This document shows, in pieces, positions 1 to 9,984 of a stretch of DNA of 64,000 nucleotides (its first letter is position 1; every line of letters starts with the position of its first letter). The translations under genes were made by a program, and so were the position numbers. The stretch is from assembly GCA_938027685.1 (NCBI GenBank), contig CALJAM010000018.1:31452-95451 (forward strand), read 5' to 3'. The notes under the pieces are model-generated. The model did no database searches and had not been told where the DNA came from. It saw only the letters and a program-made list of their open reading frames with translations. The DNA is from an uncultured Bryobacteraceae bacterium. GTDB lineage: Bacteria > Acidobacteriota > Terriglobia > Bryobacterales > Bryobacteraceae.

Positions 1-1295
1 GCTCCGGCATGCATCGTATCCGCCGCACTATGTGCGCGCGCACTGCTGCCGCAGCATACATGTTTTCAGAGCTGTTAACATCGACGCCGCAGCAACGAGC
101 GCCGGGACACTCCGAGCTTCTCCAAAAACTTTGTATGCTTAGATACGTCTGCTTACCAAGCGTTACAAGTTGTCGATCAGGCACAGTAGAAGAGAGCGTC
201 GTGAACCTTGCTAGGTCGCCCGTTGGCATCCGTCGAAAAGTTTTTAAACGCATGTGGTCCCTGACGCCTTCCTCGCAACCGTGAACTGCGCCCCGGCAGA
301 GCAACCTTCGGGAGACGGTCTACCAGACGCTGGCGTGTCTTGGCTGGCTGAGCCCCCTGGAAAAGCCTCCAGCTCAGCCTTATCTTGATTGCCTTCGAGA
401 GCCTGCGAGTACGCTCTGCCGGGACGAACCCGGAACTACATGAAAGTGTAAAAGTTCGCTTACAAAAACTTATCATAATGCAGAAACGCGCGCTTTATTC
501 TGTACTCGACCTCGGCGAATCCGGAACTTGTGCGATTTCATTCGGCGCGACAGAAAAGGCTCACCAGCCTTTCCAACAAGCTCCCCCGAACATCGCCCGA
601 TTCGAGTCTCGCCCTTGCGAGCGAGCCCTTAGGAACAGCGACCGCACCTCCGGCAGACTGTAGGACGAGCGCTTTCACGAGTCGGCCCTGACACAGGTGT
701 CGCACCGATAAGTTGACCGCAGGCGGCTCCGTCAAGGGCCGGCCGTGCCGGCGCTGCCTGCCGTTGCCCCCTAGCACGTTCCTCGTGATCGGAATCCGTA
801 GACCTGAGGTTCCCGAGCGCGCCGCGAAATAGCTCCACCGGCGGGCACAGGAAACCGGTCGTCCCTAGCCGGACCTCGATCACCGCTCCGACGGCTTGTT
901 CGCTCCGTGCGTCAAGCCGTGCGTCGGAAATGCCAAAGCTCGAGCGGTTGGTCGTCGGAGTTGCGGGGACTAACCCGGAACCGATCTAACGAATGGGCCG
1001 TAACTAGGGCTGTCGATTTCAGGGCAGATCGGACTTACCCCGACTCGCGACCCGGCCTGCGCATGACCTCAGCCGTCCATAGGAGCATTCGAAGTCGGCC
1101 CGAAAGTAAGCAGTTGCGGAGCCCATCCGCCGGCGCCGTGGACTGTGGGGGGCGCGGCCGAGGAGGCCTGTACCTAGGGGTTAGACGGGACCCGTCGCCC
1201 TCCGTCCGCCGGCCGCTAGTAAGATGCTGCTCCGACGAGTAAAATGCCGCCCCGACGAGACAACGTTGAGGCGCGAGTAACCCAACCGCGTGCCT
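1..1295. other. Gene-poor edge region, no supportable gene
   Basis: About 1.3 kb without a recognisable gene. The ORF-track entries here are under 125 residues, have low-complexity Arg/Ser/Pro-rich translations and match no family I know. Base composition is patchier than in the coding parts, with AT-richer stretches around 430-560 and several CTAG tetramers, which are usually rare in bacterial coding DNA. I read it as non-coding or strongly decayed sequence. It lies downstream of the sulfatase stop. Confidence 0.5.
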
Positions 1296-2816
1296 TCAGG
1301 CTGCTTGGCTTTTGTTGCGTTCACCTGCCTGCGGATACCCCTTGGCCAACTCCGCACGACACCGGCGCTCAGTGTCGTCGGGATGTTCGCCGAGCTCTTT
1401 CAACAACAGAGCGTGCAAGTGTTCGACCTGCGCGCGCCGGGCAGGATCGCCAGCCAGGTTCCGGAGTTCGCCGGGATCGGCTTTCAGGTTATACAACTCG
1501 CGTTCGGCGGTATAACGCTCGTCCGGCGGACTGTGATACACATACTTCCACTCGCCGGTCCGCACCATCGCGTAGCCCGAGGCGATATTGTGGGCGTAAT
1601 ACTGACTGACCGCCAGGTCCTTCCACCGAGCCCGCGGATCGTCCATCCACCGCAACATCGAGTGGCCGTTCCAATCTTCGGGGGCGCGGGCTCCCCCGAT
1701 CTCGGCCAGGGTCTGGACCAGGTCCAGTAACGAACAGGCGCCCCGCCGGCGCTGACCGCCTTTCCAGCGTTCGGGCCAGCTCACGATCAAGGGCACGTGA
1801 GCTGCCTGCTCATACATGCAGTTTTTCCACCACAACCCGTGCTCGCCCATGTTCTCACCGTGGTCGGCGGTGTAGACGACCACCGTGTTGGCGGCGAAGG
1901 GGCTGCGCCGCAAAGCCTCCAGGACCTGGCCGATCTGCTCGTCTACCCACTGGGTCAAGGCGTAGTAGAGCTCGCGTCCGCGGCGCACAATCTCCGGATC
2001 CACGTCGATAAGGCCGAATCCGCGGCGGAGGTGCTGGTAGTTTAAAGGCATGCTCGACAGGAATCCGTTCGGGATCACAGGCATGGGGATCTTACCGCGA
2101 AAATGGTTCCAGTAACGCTCCGGCGCTATCAGCGGGAAGTGAGGAGCCAGATAGCCGGCCAGCAGGAAGAAAGGCTTGTCGTTTCGGCTGCGCCGTGATA
2201 GGAACTCCAGCACCCCGGCTGTGACCCGGCGATCGTGGGCCATCACGGTGGAATCCTCACCGGGACGAAAATCCTTGAAGCGACTCTGGCCGGCGGCGTA
2301 ATTGACGGTAGTGTCGTCCGGGCGCCGACGCTCGCCCCGCCCCGTCTTCACACTGTTGTTCATGTTGCCGCCAATCTCGATGAACCCGTACCGGCGGTCG
2401 TGAGCGTAGTGCATTTTGCCGCAAAGAAACGATTCATAACCCACAGCGTTGAGAATACGCGGCAGCGAAGGGATGTCGGCGTGCGGCAGCTCGCAAGAAT
2501 TGTTCCACACCGAGAGGCGATGGATGTACTTGCCCGCGGTGAACGAAGAACGCGACGGCACGCACAGCGGGGAGTTGCAATAGGCGTCCTCGAAGACGAT
2601 GCCCTGCTCGGCAAGACTGTCCAGATTGGGCGTCCGCGCCAGCCGGTTGCCGTAACAGCCGGCGATCTGCCAGTTGTGCTCGTCCGTCATGATGACGAGA
2701 ATGTTCGGCCGCCGCTGCGGGATCGCACGACCTCCTCGTGTCAGCGAGACCGTGAGCGCGGAGCCTAGGAAAGCACGTCGAGACAGCGGAAGAGCCTCGC
2801 TCATGGCAGGCAACAT
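1296..2816 (-). CDS. Tat-exported sulfatase (arylsulfatase A-like)
   Basis: Predicted periplasmic type I sulfatase that removes sulfate esters, probably from a glycan. A twin-arginine signal (SRRAFLG, residues 12-18) and hydrophobic stretch lead the protein. The catalytic CVPSR motif at 85-89 fits C-x-P-S-R, whose Cys is converted to formylglycine. MTDEHN near 43 supplies the metal-binding acid and ADHGENMGEHGLW is the usual second metal/active-site segment. The length of 506 residues is normal. An internal Met at residue 5 (2804) is an equally good start. No formylglycine-generating enzyme or anaerobic maturase is in the window. It stands alone next to a decayed region. Substrate is unknown; the family call is firm. 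Confidence 0.93.
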   Translation of the reverse strand: MLPAMSEALPLSRRAFLGSALTVSLTRGGRAIPQRRPNILVIMTDEHNWQIAGCYGNRLARTPNLDSLAEQGIVFEDAYCNSPLCVPSRSSFTAGKYIHRLSVWNNSCELPHADIPSLPRILNAVGYESFLCGKMHYAHDRRYGFIEIGGNMNNSVKTGRGERRRPDDTTVNYAAGQSRFKDFRPGEDSTVMAHDRRVTAGVLEFLSRRSRNDKPFFLLAGYLAPHFPLIAPERYWNHFRGKIPMPVIPNGFLSSMPLNYQHLRRGFGLIDVDPEIVRRGRELYYALTQWVDEQIGQVLEALRRSPFAANTVVVYTADHGENMGEHGLWWKNCMYEQAAHVPLIVSWPERWKGGQRRRGACSLLDLVQTLAEIGGARAPEDWNGHSMLRWMDDPRARWKDLAVSQYYAHNIASGYAMVRTGEWKYVYHSPPDERYTAERELYNLKADPGELRNLAGDPARRAQVEHLHALLLKELGEHPDDTERRCRAELAKGYPQAGERNKSQAA

Positions 2817-3060
2817 TATAGCCGGGATTTCGGTTCGCCTCCACAGGGCGGTCTCAGTATCCAGCCGCCCAGCCGGGCTCTCGGCTTCCCGAATTCTTCC
2901 CCCTCACCGATCCCAACCCGACCCTTGCACGGCCTGCTCACGCGACCTGCCTCAAACCGGAACACCAAAGATCGCCGGCCCCATCGAATCCACCCTGACA
3001 GTTCCCGGACACCGTTCCGCGGGTTTGTAACAAAGCCGCCGGAGTCGCGGCAGATAAAAC

Positions 3061-3450
3061 ATGTCATGCGACTATTGTTCTATCTGGGACCGCGACGCCC
3101 GGCAAGGCCCGATCCTTCGCTACGTTTCCCTTGAGAAGCGCATCCCCGCCGATCACCCCTTGCCCGCCATCCGACCCTTGATCGATGAGGTCCTCGCCGG
3201 CCTCTCATGCCGCTTCGACACTCTCTACGCTCGCAGGGGGCGACCCTCCATCCCGCCCGAACCCTGCTGCGCGCCCTGCCGCTCGCGCTTTTCTACTCCA
3301 TCCGTAGTGAGCTGCTACTGGTGATGCCGCTCGGCTAAGACGTAGCGTGGCAGCGATTCGTCGGACTGGGAGTGAAGTTAGTTCTCCACCGGGCGACGGC
3401 GTTCACCGGAAGCCGGGATCAGCTGAGGGTGGCGGCGTTTGAAAGGGGAC
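3061..3450 (+). pseudogene. IS5/IS1182-type transposase remnant (DUF772 N-terminus)
   Basis: Decayed N-terminal third of a transposase. The first frame reads RYVSLEKRIPADHPL and YARRGRPSIPPE, hallmarks of the DUF772 domain of IS5/IS1182-type transposases. Near base 3262 the reading shifts by one frame and continues as LLRALPLALFYSIRSE, passes a stop, then WQRFVGLG and ATAFTGSRDQL, which matches the order of the family (FVGLG...ATAF.KNRDRL). At least one frameshift and one in-frame stop are therefore present. No DDE catalytic core and no terminal inverted repeats could be found downstream. Conservation of motif order across frames makes the call secure; the exact IS type is not. Confidence 0.8.
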
Positions 3451-4175
3451 GCGGGATTCCTACCGGTACGAAGCGCTCGAGGGTAGGGCCGAATGGGGCT
3501 ACGGCGCGTAACTAAGGGTGGTTCAGTGGAAGCAGTTCAATGCGATGGCGCGGGTGGCGCAGAACAGGAGGAGCGTCGCAGCGCGGTGGATGGGCGGACA
3601 ACGACGCATAGGGGCAGGCGCTACGTCAAAAGGGGGGCCGAAGCTCGCGGCAGATTTCCGGCTGGACGAAGGCGGTGGGATAGTTGAGGAAGGCCGAGTT
3701 CACGGGGGAAAGTTGGAATGGCTGTTCACGCTGGTGACGCGCGTGCAGCCAGGTGGGGATGGGGGACCGAATTCCGCAGTTGAAGAGAGTGACCAAGCCG
3801 TTCGAGGAGCTGGGAGAGCCGATCCGATACCGGCCGGGCGGCCTGCACAGGCGCATCGGAGAACAGAGGTCATTTTCGCGTCTGCCTCAGGCAAGAACCT
3901 GGTCGGGAGCCGACTCGTAGCGACCGGTTTCCTGGCGCCGCAAGAAATTCATCTCTACAGGGCAACGAAGATGGCTGGGCCCAGCAGCTTCAAGATGACG
4001 AGGAAATGACGAAGGCAGCCAGGCAAGGGTTCCCGGTGCCCGAGGCTCGGTTTCTCGGGGCGTCGCATGCCGCAACTCGAGCCGGGTCACACAAGCACCC
4101 TGACATTGTCGCGACCTAGGGTATAACTGGCAGCACGACCCGGCGCCGCGGCCGGTGTAAGCTGTAGGCTCTGAG
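3451..4175. other. Non-coding or decayed stretch between IS remnant and tRNA
   Basis: Apart from the possible minus-strand fragment at 3626-3856, I see no gene here. Translations in all frames are short or low-complexity. The stretch links the transposase remnant to tRNA-Arg, a common landing site for integrated DNA, but no integrase gene or att-like repeat of the tRNA 3' end was seen. Confidence 0.45.
3626..3856 (-). pseudogene. Possible decayed coding fragment, unknown family
   Basis: A minus-strand open stretch has codon use like the real genes here, with mostly G/C at third positions, and a non-repetitive translation including the segment PFQLSPVNSAFLNYPT. It has no plausible upstream context, no ribosome binding site that I can see, and no family I recognise. 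It sits between the transposase remnant and the tRNA gene, so it may be a fragment of a deleted gene. Could equally be chance. Confidence 0.25.
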
Positions 4176-4252
4176 TGGCAGGCGCGGCAGGACTCGAACC
4201 TGCGACCCTCTGCTTAGAAGGCAGATGCTCTATCCACCTGAGCTACGCGCCC
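4176..4252 (-). tRNA. tRNA-Arg (anticodon TCT)
   Basis: The reverse strand gives a 77-nt cloverleaf with 5' GGGCGCG acceptor arm pairing CGCGCCT (one G-U), a D-arm segment AGCTCAGGTGGATAGAGC, an anticodon stem-loop TCTGC-CTTCTAA-GCAGA with anticodon TCT, a T-arm containing GGTTCGAGTCC, discriminator G and an encoded CCA. The TCT anticodon reads AGA/AGG, rare in this GC-rich genome. It lies just downstream of the DMT permease on the same strand. Confidence 0.97.
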
Positions 4253-4315
4253 GTGCTTCCCTACTACCAAAGTCTAACGCAGCCCGGGCCGCCTTGCGCC
4301 CGCGGCGCTGCGCCG

Positions 4316-5170
4316 TCAGTCGCGCCCGGCGCGTCGCAAACTGTAAGCAACGCACCCGCTCAAAATGAGCACCCCGCCGGCCAGCGCCGGCCCGCTCGGG
4401 CGTTCCCCGTGCACCAACCATGCCCAGATCGGACTCAGCGCCGGCTCCGCCATCAACAGTAGCGACGCCTCGAGCGCCCGCACGCGTTTCAACGCTCGCG
4501 TCATGCAAAGATACGCCGCCGCGATCTGGAAGATGCCGAGGTAAAGAATGACGGCAACATCCCTCACACCCACCGCTCTCACCGGCAGCGCCCAGGGCAG
4601 GCAAACAACGAAGGCCAGCGCATTGCCCACCACCGGAGCTGTAGCGGCGGAAGCAGGTCGCCGGCTGCCCAGCCACCTCAGTCCGGCGATCGTCAACGCC
4701 CATGTCCACCCGGCAATCGTCGCGAGCACGTTGCCGCGCAGGGGATCCGGCGCGGTCGCGACCGGGGTCTCCCGCGCCACGAAAAACAGGGCGATCCCTA
4801 CCGCCACCACACCGAGCAAACCCAGCTCGCCACGACGAGCCCGCTCCCCTAACAGCCACGGGCCGAGCAACACCAGGTACAGCGGGGCAGCATCCTGCAG
4901 GAAAATGGCGTTGGCGGCCGTCGTGAGCTTGTTCGCCAGCACGAACAGCACCAAGGTGGCCGCATAGGCGAGTCCGGGCGCTAGAACGTACCTGCTCCAA
5001 CCCCGGCGCGCCTCGCGCGACATCGCCAGCAGCGCTACGGCGCCCGCAGCAGAGCGGAACCCAGCCACCTGCCAAGCCGACAACTGCGTGGCCTTGATCG
5101 CGGTCCCGCCCGTCGAAAACAGCAGGGCGGCGGCGAGCAGCAACAGCCTGTCCGCGAGGGCGTCTGCCAT
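4316..5170 (-). CDS. DMT-superfamily permease (EamA family)
   Basis: Inner-membrane transporter of the drug/metabolite superfamily, 284 residues with about ten hydrophobic helices arranged as two EamA repeats. The first begins at LLLLAAALLFSTGG and the second around LATIAGWTWALTIAGL. The second repeat ends with the family-typical AEPALSPIWAWLVHGERP, then a last helix and a short basic tail. Substrates of such carriers are usually metabolites or amino acids and cannot be told from sequence. It diverges from trpC; with trpC starting at 5248, about 77 bp remain for both promoters. The ORF 4230-5474 in another frame is a shadow of this gene. Confidence 0.88.
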   Translation of the reverse strand: MADALADRLLLLAAALLFSTGGTAIKATQLSAWQVAGFRSAAGAVALLAMSREARRGWSRYVLAPGLAYAATLVLFVLANKLTTAANAIFLQDAAPLYLVLLGPWLLGERARRGELGLLGVVAVGIALFFVARETPVATAPDPLRGNVLATIAGWTWALTIAGLRWLGSRRPASAATAPVVGNALAFVVCLPWALPVRAVGVRDVAVILYLGIFQIAAAYLCMTRALKRVRALEASLLLMAEPALSPIWAWLVHGERPSGPALAGGVLILSGCVAYSLRRAGRD

Positions 5171-5247
5171 GCAAACTATTGAAAGTACCGCAGCTCAAAC
5201 CGGCGCCGCGCAGCCTGCGCGTCTGGTACCATGAAAGATCTCCCGCA

Positions 5248-6027
5248 GTGACAAGGTCGATCCCCGACTTTCTGGCTCGGATCGTGGCGCATAAGCGCCG
5301 GCTGATCGAATTTCGAACCTTCCGACGGGAAGAGCTCGAGCAGCGGGCGGCATCCGTACCCAGACGCGATTTCGCGGGCGCGCTATCGGGTCCTCCGCCC
5401 GCCGTCATCGCCGAGATCAAACGCGCCTCACCCAGTCGCGGCACGCTCGCAGCGGACGCCGACGTTCGCCGCACCGCCGAGGCCTACGCGCGAGGAGGCG
5501 CGGCTGCCCTTTCGGTTCTGACCGAGCCGCAATATTTCGCCGGTTCTCTGGCTGACCTCGAGCAGGCCCGCGCCGCCACTTGCCTGCCCCTCCTGCGCAA
5601 AGATTTTACGCTCGACGAGTACGACGTGGCGGAGGCGGCCGCGCACGGCGCCGACGCGATCCTGCTGATCGCCGCGATCCTGCCGCCAAGCGATTTGCGT
5701 CGGCTGCGCGAGTACGCCGAAGGCTTGGGCCTAGCGGCCCTCGTGGAGGTTCACGACCGGCAGGAACTGCTGGCGGCGCTCGATTCGGGGGCGCGGATCA
5801 TCGGCGTCAACAACCGAAACCTGCGCACGCTCGAGGTACGCCTGGAGACGTCCCTCGAGCTGGCCGCGCAAATCCCGCCGGGGGTGATCAAGGTCAGCGA
5901 AAGCGGCATTCACTCTTCCACTGACGTGCGGTTGCTGCGCCAGGCGGGCTACACCGCGTTTCTGGTGGGCGAGCATCTGATGACGTCCGCCGATCCCGAA
6001 GCCGCCCTACGGGCCTTGCGATCATGA
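5248..6027 (+). CDS. trpC: Indole-3-glycerol-phosphate synthase
   Basis: Closes the pyrrole ring in tryptophan synthesis, turning CdRP into indole-3-glycerol phosphate. The TIM-barrel motifs are all visible: VIAEIKRASPSRG with the catalytic Lys/Ser segment, LLRKDFTLDEY, GVNNRNLRTLEV, and VSESGI followed by FLVGEHLM for the phosphate site. The ORF track starts at ATG 5179, but that leaves 8 bp to the divergent permease and adds a non-conserved leader. GTG 5248 gives 259 residues, normal for the family, and space for promoters. First gene of a long aromatic operon; trpE, trpG and trpD are not in the window. The stop overlaps trpF by 4 nt. Confidence 0.94.
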   Translation: MTRSIPDFLARIVAHKRRLIEFRTFRREELEQRAASVPRRDFAGALSGPPPAVIAEIKRASPSRGTLAADADVRRTAEAYARGGAAALSVLTEPQYFAGSLADLEQARAATCLPLLRKDFTLDEYDVAEAAAHGADAILLIAAILPPSDLRRLREYAEGLGLAALVEVHDRQELLAALDSGARIIGVNNRNLRTLEVRLETSLELAAQIPPGVIKVSESGIHSSTDVRLLRQAGYTAFLVGEHLMTSADPEAALRALRS

Positions 6028-6641
6028 TCGTCAAGATCTGCGGCATCACGAATGCGCAGGATGCGGCGGCCGCCGCGGAAGCCGGCGCGACCGCCCTCGG
6101 CGTCAATTTCTATCCCGAGAGCCCCCGCTTCGTGACGCCCGAGCAGGCTTACCACATTCTTTCGGTGGTCCCCGAAGAAGTCTGGAAAGTGGGCGTTTTC
6201 GTGAACGAGCCGCGTGAGCGGGTCGAAACGTTGGCGCGTGAGCTCGGACTGGACGTCGTCCAGCTCCACGGCGAGGTTCCTGAATGGCCCACGGGCCTAC
6301 GCGTTTGGCGCGCGGTTCGGGTGGAGCCCGGCTTCCCCACCGCCGATCTCAGCGATCCCCACGTGGAAGCTTTTTTGCTCGATGCAGCCCCGGCCGGCGT
6401 CTGGGGCGGTTCAGGTGCATCTTTTGATTGGCGCCTCGCTCGCGGTGCTCGCAGCCGAATCATCATCGCCGGCGGTTTGGATGAGACCAACGTGGCCGAG
6501 GCCATCCGCCAGGCCAGACCGTGGGGCGTGGACGCCTGCTCGCGTCTGGAGCGCGCACCGGGACGCAAGGACCACATCCGCATGCGTCGTTTCATCCAAG
6601 AGGCGCTGGCAGCTGCCCGGGAAGGAGAACAGACGTGCTGA
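6024..6641 (+). CDS. trpF: Phosphoribosylanthranilate isomerase
   Basis: Amadori rearrangement of phosphoribosylanthranilate to CdRP, the step before TrpC. The protein has 205 residues and begins [12 protein letters not shown] with the catalytic Cys. It continues with [18 protein letters not shown] and [14 protein letters not shown], and the phosphate-binding [11 protein letters not shown] near the C-terminus. The start ATG overlaps the trpC stop (ATGA), and the TGA stop overlaps the trpB GTG, so translation is probably coupled. Standard monofunctional enzyme. Confidence 0.96.
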   Translation: MIVKICGITNAQDAAAAAEAGATALGVNFYPESPRFVTPEQAYHILSVVPEEVWKVGVFVNEPRERVETLARELGLDVVQLHGEVPEWPTGLRVWRAVRVEPGFPTADLSDPHVEAFLLDAAPAGVWGGSGASFDWRLARGARSRIIIAGGLDETNVAEAIRQARPWGVDACSRLERAPGRKDHIRMRRFIQEALAAAREGEQTC

Positions 6642-7852
6642 CATCCCTGCCTGACGCACGTGGGCACTTCGGCCCTTACGGCGGACGTTTCGTGCCCGAA
6701 ACCCTGATGGCGCCGCTCGAGGAGCTGGAGAAGGCCTACTTCGAGGCGCGCCGAGATCCTGTCTTTCAGGCCGAACTCCGAACGCTGCTCCAGGAATACG
6801 CCGGGCGGCCCACACCCCTCTATTTCGCCCGAAGGCTGAGCGAATCGCTCGGAGGCGCGAAGATCTACTTCAAACGGGAAGACCTGCTTCACACCGGCGC
6901 GCACAAGATCAATAACTGCCTGGGTCAGATTCTGCTGGCGCGGCGGATGGGCAAGCGACGCATCATCGCCGAGACCGGCGCCGGACAGCACGGCGTGGCC
7001 ACCGCGACCGTCGCCGCGCTCTTCGGCATGGAGTGCGTCATCTACATGGGCGCCGAAGATATGGAGCGGCAACGGCTGAACGTCTTCCGCATGCGCCTGC
7101 TCGGTGCGCACGTGGTGGGCGTCAACAGCGGCAGCCGCACGCTCAAGGACGCCATCAGCGAAGCCATGCGAGACTGGGTCACCAACGTGGCCGACACTTA
7201 CTACCTGCTGGGCTCCGCTCTCGGGGCGCACCCCTACCCGGTCATGGTGCGCGACTTTCAAAGCGTGATCGGCGAGGAGACCCATCAGCAGATCCTGGCC
7301 AAGGAAGGCCGCCTGCCCGACGCCGTCTTCGCCTGCGTCGGGGGAGGATCCAATGCCATCGGCATCTTTCACCGCTTCCTCGCAGAGCCCGGCGTCCAGC
7401 TGATCGGCGTGGAGGCGGGCGGGCGCGGCCCGCTCCTGGGCGAGCATGCGGCGCGGTTTTCCGGAGGCGCCCCCGGCGTGCTCCATGGCGCCTACAGCTA
7501 CCTGCTGCAGGACGAGTACGGGCAGGTCGCCCCGACGCACTCCGTCTCGGCCGGCCTCGATTACGCGCTCGTCGGTCCCGAGCACGCCTGGCTGCGCGAT
7601 CAAGGCCGCGCCGAGTACGTTGCAGTGGGCGATCGCGAAGCCTTGGAGGCGGCGCGCCTGCTGGCGCGCAGCGAGGGGTTGATTGCGGCGCTGGAATCCG
7701 CGCACGCGGTGGCCGAGGCCGTGCGGCGGGCGCCCGGCGCGAGCGGACAGATCTTCATCGTCAACCTATCCGGCCGAGGGGACAAGGACATTGACATCTA
7801 CCGGCAGCACTTCCCCGAGTTGGACGAAGACCCGTATCAGCCGCCTCTTTGA
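6635..7852 (+). CDS. trpB: Tryptophan synthase beta chain
   Basis: PLP enzyme joining indole and serine to give tryptophan, working with TrpA. From GTG 6635 the protein has 405 residues. The PLP lysine is in HTGAHKINN (Lys91) and the phosphate cup is [20 protein letters not shown] and [10 protein letters not shown] are family signatures. The track extends the ORF back to 6521, but that part overlaps trpF in another frame and is not conserved. GTG 6635 follows a good GGAAGGAG site and overlaps the trpF stop by 7 nt. Canonical TrpB1 type, since it sits beside trpA. Confidence 0.96.
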   Translation: MLTSLPDARGHFGPYGGRFVPETLMAPLEELEKAYFEARRDPVFQAELRTLLQEYAGRPTPLYFARRLSESLGGAKIYFKREDLLHTGAHKINNCLGQILLARRMGKRRIIAETGAGQHGVATATVAALFGMECVIYMGAEDMERQRLNVFRMRLLGAHVVGVNSGSRTLKDAISEAMRDWVTNVADTYYLLGSALGAHPYPVMVRDFQSVIGEETHQQILAKEGRLPDAVFACVGGGSNAIGIFHRFLAEPGVQLIGVEAGGRGPLLGEHAARFSGGAPGVLHGAYSYLLQDEYGQVAPTHSVSAGLDYALVGPEHAWLRDQGRAEYVAVGDREALEAARLLARSEGLIAALESAHAVAEAVRRAPGASGQIFIVNLSGRGDKDIDIYRQHFPELDEDPYQPPL

Positions 7853-8624
7853 GCGCGTGCGCAGGGAGGGCCGACCCGCCCTCATCGCCTACCTGACGGC
7901 CGGTGATCCGTCGCTGGAGCGAACCGTCTCGCTGGTCGCTGCCCTCGAAGAAGGCGGCGCGGACCTGATCGAGCTGGGCGTGCCCTTCTCCGACCCCATC
8001 GCTGATGGCCCGGTGATCCAGCGCGCCTGCCGGCGCGCCCTGCAGGCGGGCGCGACGCTGCCGCGCATCCTGGAGACCGCGTTCCGCATCCGTTCGCGCT
8101 CGCAAATCCCGCTGTTGCTGTTCAGTTACCTCAACCCGGTGCTGCGGTACGGCTTCGAGGCCGCCGCACGCGACGCCGCCGCCGCGGGAGTGGACGGCTT
8201 CCTGCTTACCGACCTGAGCGTGGAGGAGGCCGGAGATTACACGGCTGCCTTGCGCCGAGCCGGTCTCGACACGGTCTTCCTGGCGGCTCCGACGAGCACC
8301 GACGAACGTCTCCGCCTCGTGGCGCAGCACTCCAGCGGCTTCGTATACTTGGTATCACGCACGGGCGTCACGGGTGAGCGCGAAGCGCTTTCCGAGCAAG
8401 TAGGCCGGCTCGTCGCCAGACTGCGGGCCATCACGGCTCTGCCGCTGGCGGTGGGCTTCGGCATCTCACGTCCGGAGCAGGCGGCTGCGGCAGCGCGCCT
8501 GGCCGACGGCGTGGTCGTGGGCAGCGCGTTCGTGCGAATCATCGAGCAGGCCCACGAGAGCGCCGATCTGGAGACACGCCTGAGGCGTTTCGCGCGCGAG
8601 CTCAAACAGGCGATGACGGGTTGA
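7791..8624 (+). CDS. trpA: Tryptophan synthase alpha chain
   Basis: Cleaves indole-3-glycerol phosphate to indole and passes it to TrpB. The conserved core starts at [26 protein letters not shown] and includes [17 protein letters not shown] with the catalytic Glu, a second catalytic acid in [21 protein letters not shown], and the phosphate loop VGFGIS...VVVGSAFV. The start is uncertain: the core overlaps the end of trpB, there is no ATG, and TTG 7791 after GAGGGGACAAGG is the best in-frame candidate (277 residues). GTG 7857 would cut into the conserved N-terminus. The track start at 7683 is far too early. Confidence 0.9.
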   Translation: MTSTGSTSPSWTKTRISRLFERVRREGRPALIAYLTAGDPSLERTVSLVAALEEGGADLIELGVPFSDPIADGPVIQRACRRALQAGATLPRILETAFRIRSRSQIPLLLFSYLNPVLRYGFEAAARDAAAAGVDGFLLTDLSVEEAGDYTAALRRAGLDTVFLAAPTSTDERLRLVAQHSSGFVYLVSRTGVTGEREALSEQVGRLVARLRAITALPLAVGFGISRPEQAAAAARLADGVVVGSAFVRIIEQAHESADLETRLRRFARELKQAMTG

Positions 8625-8630
8625 GCCGCC

Positions 8631-8957
8631 ATGGATCGCAACGAAGCATTGAAGGCGCTGGCCGCGTGCCGCGCGCAAATCGATGCGTTGGACCTGCGCA
8701 TCCTCGAGCTGCTCAACGAGCGGACGCGCATCGTCGAGGAAATCGGGCGGCTGAAGCGCCGGTTGAACCTCCCCATATATGAGCCGCGCCGCGAGGACGA
8801 AGTCTACGCAAACGTCACGTCGCACAACGGCGGCCCGCTCACTGCCGAGGCCGTGCGTCGCGTCTTCGAACGCATCATCGACGAAATGAGAACCGTGCAG
8901 AAGCTACGCATGGAGGAAGAAGCCCGGCGCTCGGTTCCCGAGCCGGAGGACCACTGA
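8631..8957 (+). CDS. Chorismate mutase (AroQ class, type II fold)
   Basis: Small all-helical enzyme, 108 residues, converting chorismate to prephenate, the branch point to Tyr/Phe. AroQ features: the IDALDLRILELLNERTRIVEEIG helix with the catalytic Arg, then RLKRRLNLPIYEPRRED supplying the Lys/Arg and Arg-x-Asp/Glu pairs, and a C-terminal helix FERIIDEMRTVQK. It lies 6 nt after trpA and 13 nt before the DAHP synthase, so it belongs to the operon. In some bacteria such AroQ domains associate with DAHP synthase and feed back on it; the adjacency makes that plausible but unproven. Confidence 0.93.
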   Translation: MDRNEALKALAACRAQIDALDLRILELLNERTRIVEEIGRLKRRLNLPIYEPRREDEVYANVTSHNGGPLTAEAVRRVFERIIDEMRTVQKLRMEEEARRSVPEPEDH

Positions 8958-8970
8958 GGGGAGCACTGCC

Positions 8971-9984
8971 ATGTTGGTCATCATGCAGGAAGGAGCCACA
9001 GAGAGCCAGATCCAGGCGGTCATTGACCGGCTGGTGGCGCTCGGTTTCGCCGTGCATCGTTCGACCGGTGTGGCGCACACCATCCTGGGGGGCATCGGTC
9101 CGGAAAGCCATGTAGACCCCGCCGAGTTCGCGGTGATGGACGGGGTGAAGGAATGTCACCGGGTGATGTCGCCCTACAAGCTGGCCAGCCGCCACTTCCG
9201 GCCGGAGGGCACCAGGATTCGCCTCGGGGAAGTCGAAATCGGCGGCCCGCGCGTGGTCGTCATGGCCGGCCCCTGCAGCGTGGAGAACAGAGACCAGATC
9301 ATGGCGGCTGCCGAGCGCGTGGCTCGCGCCGGAGGAACCGTGCTGAGGGGCGGCGCTTTCAAGCCCCGAACGTCTCCACACAGCTTCCAGGGCCTGGGCG
9401 AAGAGGGACTGCGACTGCTGCGCGAGGCCGCCGATCGCTACGGGCTGCTCGCGGTCAGCGAGGTTATGGACGCCAGTCAGATCGAACTGGTCGCCGCTTA
9501 CGCGGACATCCTCCAGGTGGGAACCCGGAACATGCAGAACTACCACCTGCTGCGCGAGCTGGGCCAACAGCCCAAGCCCGTCCTGCTCAAACGCGGCCTT
9601 TCCGCCACGATCGAGGAATGGCTCCTCGCCGCCGAGTACATCATGAACGAAGGCAATTACAACGTCATCCTCTGCGAACGCGGCATCCGTACGTTCGAAA
9701 CCTACACGCGCAACACAATGGACATCACCGCCATCCCCGTGGCCAAGAAACTCTCTCATCTTCCCGTGCTCGCCGATCCCTCCCACGGCACCGGGCGGCG
9801 CGATATGGTGCTCCCAGTGGCCCGGGCCGCGGTAGCCGCCGGCGCCGACGGCCTGCTCATCGAGGTCCATCCCGAGCCGGAGCGCGCCCTGAGCGATGGG
9901 GCCCAATCGCTGCGTCCCGACCAGTTCGAAGAGCTGATGAGCCAGTTGCGCATCATCGCCCAGGCCGTGGGAAGGAGCTTATGA
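8971..9984 (+). CDS. aroF: DAHP synthase, class I beta with N-terminal ferredoxin-like domain
   Basis: First enzyme of the shikimate pathway, condensing phosphoenolpyruvate and erythrose-4-phosphate. It has 337 residues. Residues 1-70 ([14 protein letters not shown]...) form the ferredoxin-like regulatory domain known from Thermotoga maritima DAHP synthase, where it confers Tyr/Phe inhibition. The barrel carries [49 protein letters not shown] and [14 protein letters not shown], the usual substrate and metal motifs. Its placement between chorismate mutase and prephenate dehydrogenase ties entry to the pathway to its aromatic exits. Start is ATG after GGGAGC. Confidence 0.95.
   Translation: MLVIMQEGATESQIQAVIDRLVALGFAVHRSTGVAHTILGGIGPESHVDPAEFAVMDGVKECHRVMSPYKLASRHFRPEGTRIRLGEVEIGGPRVVVMAGPCSVENRDQIMAAAERVARAGGTVLRGGAFKPRTSPHSFQGLGEEGLRLLREAADRYGLLAVSEVMDASQIELVAAYADILQVGTRNMQNYHLLRELGQQPKPVLLKRGLSATIEEWLLAAEYIMNEGNYNVILCERGIRTFETYTRNTMDITAIPVAKKLSHLPVLADPSHGTGRRDMVLPVARAAVAAGADGLLIEVHPEPERALSDGAQSLRPDQFEELMSQLRIIAQAVGRSL

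Noticed and set aside
6149-7705. 518-residue minus-strand ORF opposite trpF/trpB
   Set aside because: Covers two canonical trp genes; translation is low-complexity.
9153-9980. Upstream part of the 707-residue ORF containing tyrA
   Set aside because: It overlaps aroF in another frame with Arg/Pro-rich translation. The real start is ATG 9981.
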